Positions 20,374 to 21,596 of a stretch of 21,596 nucleotides of DNA are shown piece after piece. The notes under the pieces were generated by a model. The model was not told where the DNA came from and did no database searches. It was given only the letters and a program-made list of their open reading frames with translations. Location of the stretch: positions 1 through 21,596 of the forward strand of contig JACCSC010000095.1 in NCBI GenBank assembly GCA_013813215.1. The letters run 5' to 3'. Numbering within the stretch: the stretch's first letter is position 1; every line of letters begins with the position of its first letter. A program made the translations under genes and the position numbers. The DNA comes from Geodermatophilaceae bacterium (GTDB taxonomy: Bacteria > Actinomycetota > Actinomycetes > Mycobacteriales > Geodermatophilaceae).

Positions 20374-21596
20374 CGACGTTCGCGCGGTGCCCCTGGACGA
20401 TGTAGGCCATGTTCCACAGGGCAGCCGATTCCGGCTCGTAGTACGCCGTGTGTCCGTTGCCGAACAGGCGCTGACTTCCAGCCTCGATGCAGGTCCCGCC
20501 GTACAGCCACGTCTCACTCGGGTCGACGCCGTGCCACGCCGCGTCCGCGATCAAGTCCCAGTCGGCCTCGCCGACGTACACCTCCTCGGCAGGCACCTCG
20601 AACTCCCCGGCCCGCACTCCGACCCCCGGGCTGCCCACCAGAACCACCGCGTCGGCGCCGAGCGGCCCAGGCTCCTGCGCGGCCTTCCCGGTCACGACCG
20701 TGCCGTAGCTGTGCGCGATGACCGTCGTCTTCGGCCCGCCGCCGGGTCGGGCCGCGACGCCCGCGACCGTGGCCGCCAAGGCGGGCGCGCCCCACTCGGC
20801 GTGGAAGCCGAAGGGCGCCTGCGCGGTGTTCGGTGTGTCGTAACCGATCCAGGCCAGTACGGCCACCGAACCGGTCGGATCGACGACCTGGGTGGTCTCC
20901 CAGAGCTGTACCGCGTCGCCCACGTGGGCGGACATGTCCGCGGTCACGGTCGTGTTCATCCCCGGCACGAGGATCGCCACCCCGTCGGCGGTGTCGAGGT
21001 CGCCCACCGCGATGCCGGCCAGCTCCTGTTCGGGATCGAGCAGGTAGAGCTGCACCGGCTGGCCGGTGGTGGCGGCCACCTGCAAGGCAGCGGCGACCGA
21101 CAGGGCGAACGGATCGAGCGGATTGGCGCGCAGCAGCTCCTCCAGCACCGCGCGGTTGGCCAGGTCCCTGGCCCACGCGCTCACGCCGTCCAACCCTCCG
21201 ATCAGCTCGGGGCTGTCGTTGATCAGCCGCAACTGCTCGTCCAGCGACAGGCCGGCCCACCAGAACGCGACGACTTCCGGGTCGGCGCCGACCGGGACGG
21301 CCAGGGTGCGGCTGGCGAGATTTCCCGTCACGTTGAGGGCCAGGGCGAGGTCCACGAACCCGGAAGAGGCGTCGAACCCGGGCACCCCCAGTGCCAGGAA
21401 CTGGCCGATGTCGGAGCGGAGCAGCGCGTCGGCACGGGCGGTCGCCTCCCGGCAGCGATCCAGCTCGGCGAGGACGGTGCTCGCCGCCGCGGCCCGGTCG
21501 AGCACCGCGGCGGCCTGCTCCGGCGCCATCCCGGTCGTGTCGGCCTGCGCACCCGGTGTCACGTCCCCCTGGGCCGAGACGGCGACACCGGAGGCC
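20363..21596 (-). CDS. DUF1023 alpha/beta hydrolase, 5' end beyond the window
   Basis: This is an actinobacterial DUF1023-type alpha/beta hydrolase, probably exported; its substrate is unknown. The N-terminal FWWAGLSLDEQ...LDGVSAWARDLANRAVL block is typical. The nucleophile elbow is AHSYG (Ser about 285 from GTG 21562), and the late GHTAYYEPES...N...I..G block carries the presumed catalytic His. An Asp in the GEADWDLIADAAWHGVDP region may complete the triad. A GTG at 21562 would give 399 residues, but the frame stays open to the window edge. The extra codons read ASGVAVSAQGD, which looks like the end of a signal peptide with a VSA cleavage site. The true start is therefore probably outside the window. 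The protein ends in ARC, with topA 114 bases further on. Confidence 0.88.
   Translation of the reverse strand, partial: ASGVAVSAQGDVTPGAQADTTGMAPEQAAAVLDRAAAASTVLAELDRCREATARADALLRSDIGQFLALGVPGFDASSGFVDLALALNVTGNLASRTLAVPVGADPEVVAFWWAGLSLDEQLRLINDSPELIGGLDGVSAWARDLANRAVLEELLRANPLDPFALSVAAALQVAATTGQPVQLYLLDPEQELAGIAVGDLDTADGVAILVPGMNTTVTADMSAHVGDAVQLWETTQVVDPTGSVAVLAWIGYDTPNTAQAPFGFHAEWGAPALAATVAGVAARPGGGPKTTVIAHSYGTVVTGKAAQEPGPLGADAVVLVGSPGVGVRAGEFEVPAEEVYVGEADWDLIADAAWHGVDPSETWLYGGTCIEAGSQRLFGNGHTAYYEPESAALWNMAYIVQGHRANVARC

Overview
This is a high-GC chromosomal segment of an actinobacterium. Evidence for that is many GTG starts, tight 4-base gene overlaps, an actinobacterial TopA with a lysine-rich tail and no zinc fingers, and RicT, DUF2342 and DUF1023 family proteins. 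The gene neighbourhoods recall those I remember from Streptomyces and Mycobacterium (ppa/dacB/protease/tilS/hpt/ftsH/folE/folP and topA/tmk/holB). I cannot name the genus from sequence alone. Most of the window is core housekeeping DNA with no insertion sequence or prophage.

Left block, 1-7646, all on the minus strand and read right to left: dacB (cell-wall DD-peptidase), a DUF2342 zinc metalloprotease, tilS, hpt, ftsH, folE and folP (its 3' end is cut by the window edge). Spacing is 40 bases or less, or overlapping, except for about 115 bases before ftsH. That gap holds a hairpin just after hpt and a dyad near the ftsH start, so ftsH-folE-folP may be a separate transcription unit. The standout is folE. 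Its GTP cyclohydrolase I coding region is interrupted in frame by a 175-residue mini-intein (DNA 754-1278) placed exactly before the first zinc-ligand cysteine of the active site.

Middle, 7727-10549: ppa (inorganic pyrophosphatase) is divergent from dacB. It is followed by a PAS-PAS-GGDEF-EAL cyclic-di-GMP protein whose reading frame runs antisense through most of a tRNA-Thr(CGT) gene.

Right-centre block, 10570-16131, minus strand: an MFS transporter fused to a degenerate thymidylate-kinase-like domain, a zinc-ribbon methyltransferase, an intact tmk, holB (DNA polymerase III delta'), ricT (PSP1 family) and the tRNA-Thr gene. Spacing is compact, so this is a likely operon. The fused kinase domain has lost the P-loop, the DRY aspartate and the lid, but keeps the nucleotide-side motifs.

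Right end, 16260-21596: a tam-like methyltransferase and a small VOC protein overlap by 4 bases on the plus strand and converge on topA. topA has a good Shine-Dalgarno sequence and a consensus -35 hexamer. The last gene, a DUF1023 alpha/beta hydrolase, runs off the right edge at its 5' end and probably starts with a signal peptide outside the window. No gene-free stretch exceeds about 130 bases.

Best candidates for something new: the FolE intein, the MFS/pseudo-thymidylate-kinase fusion beside an intact tmk, and the protein tail encoded antisense to a tRNA.
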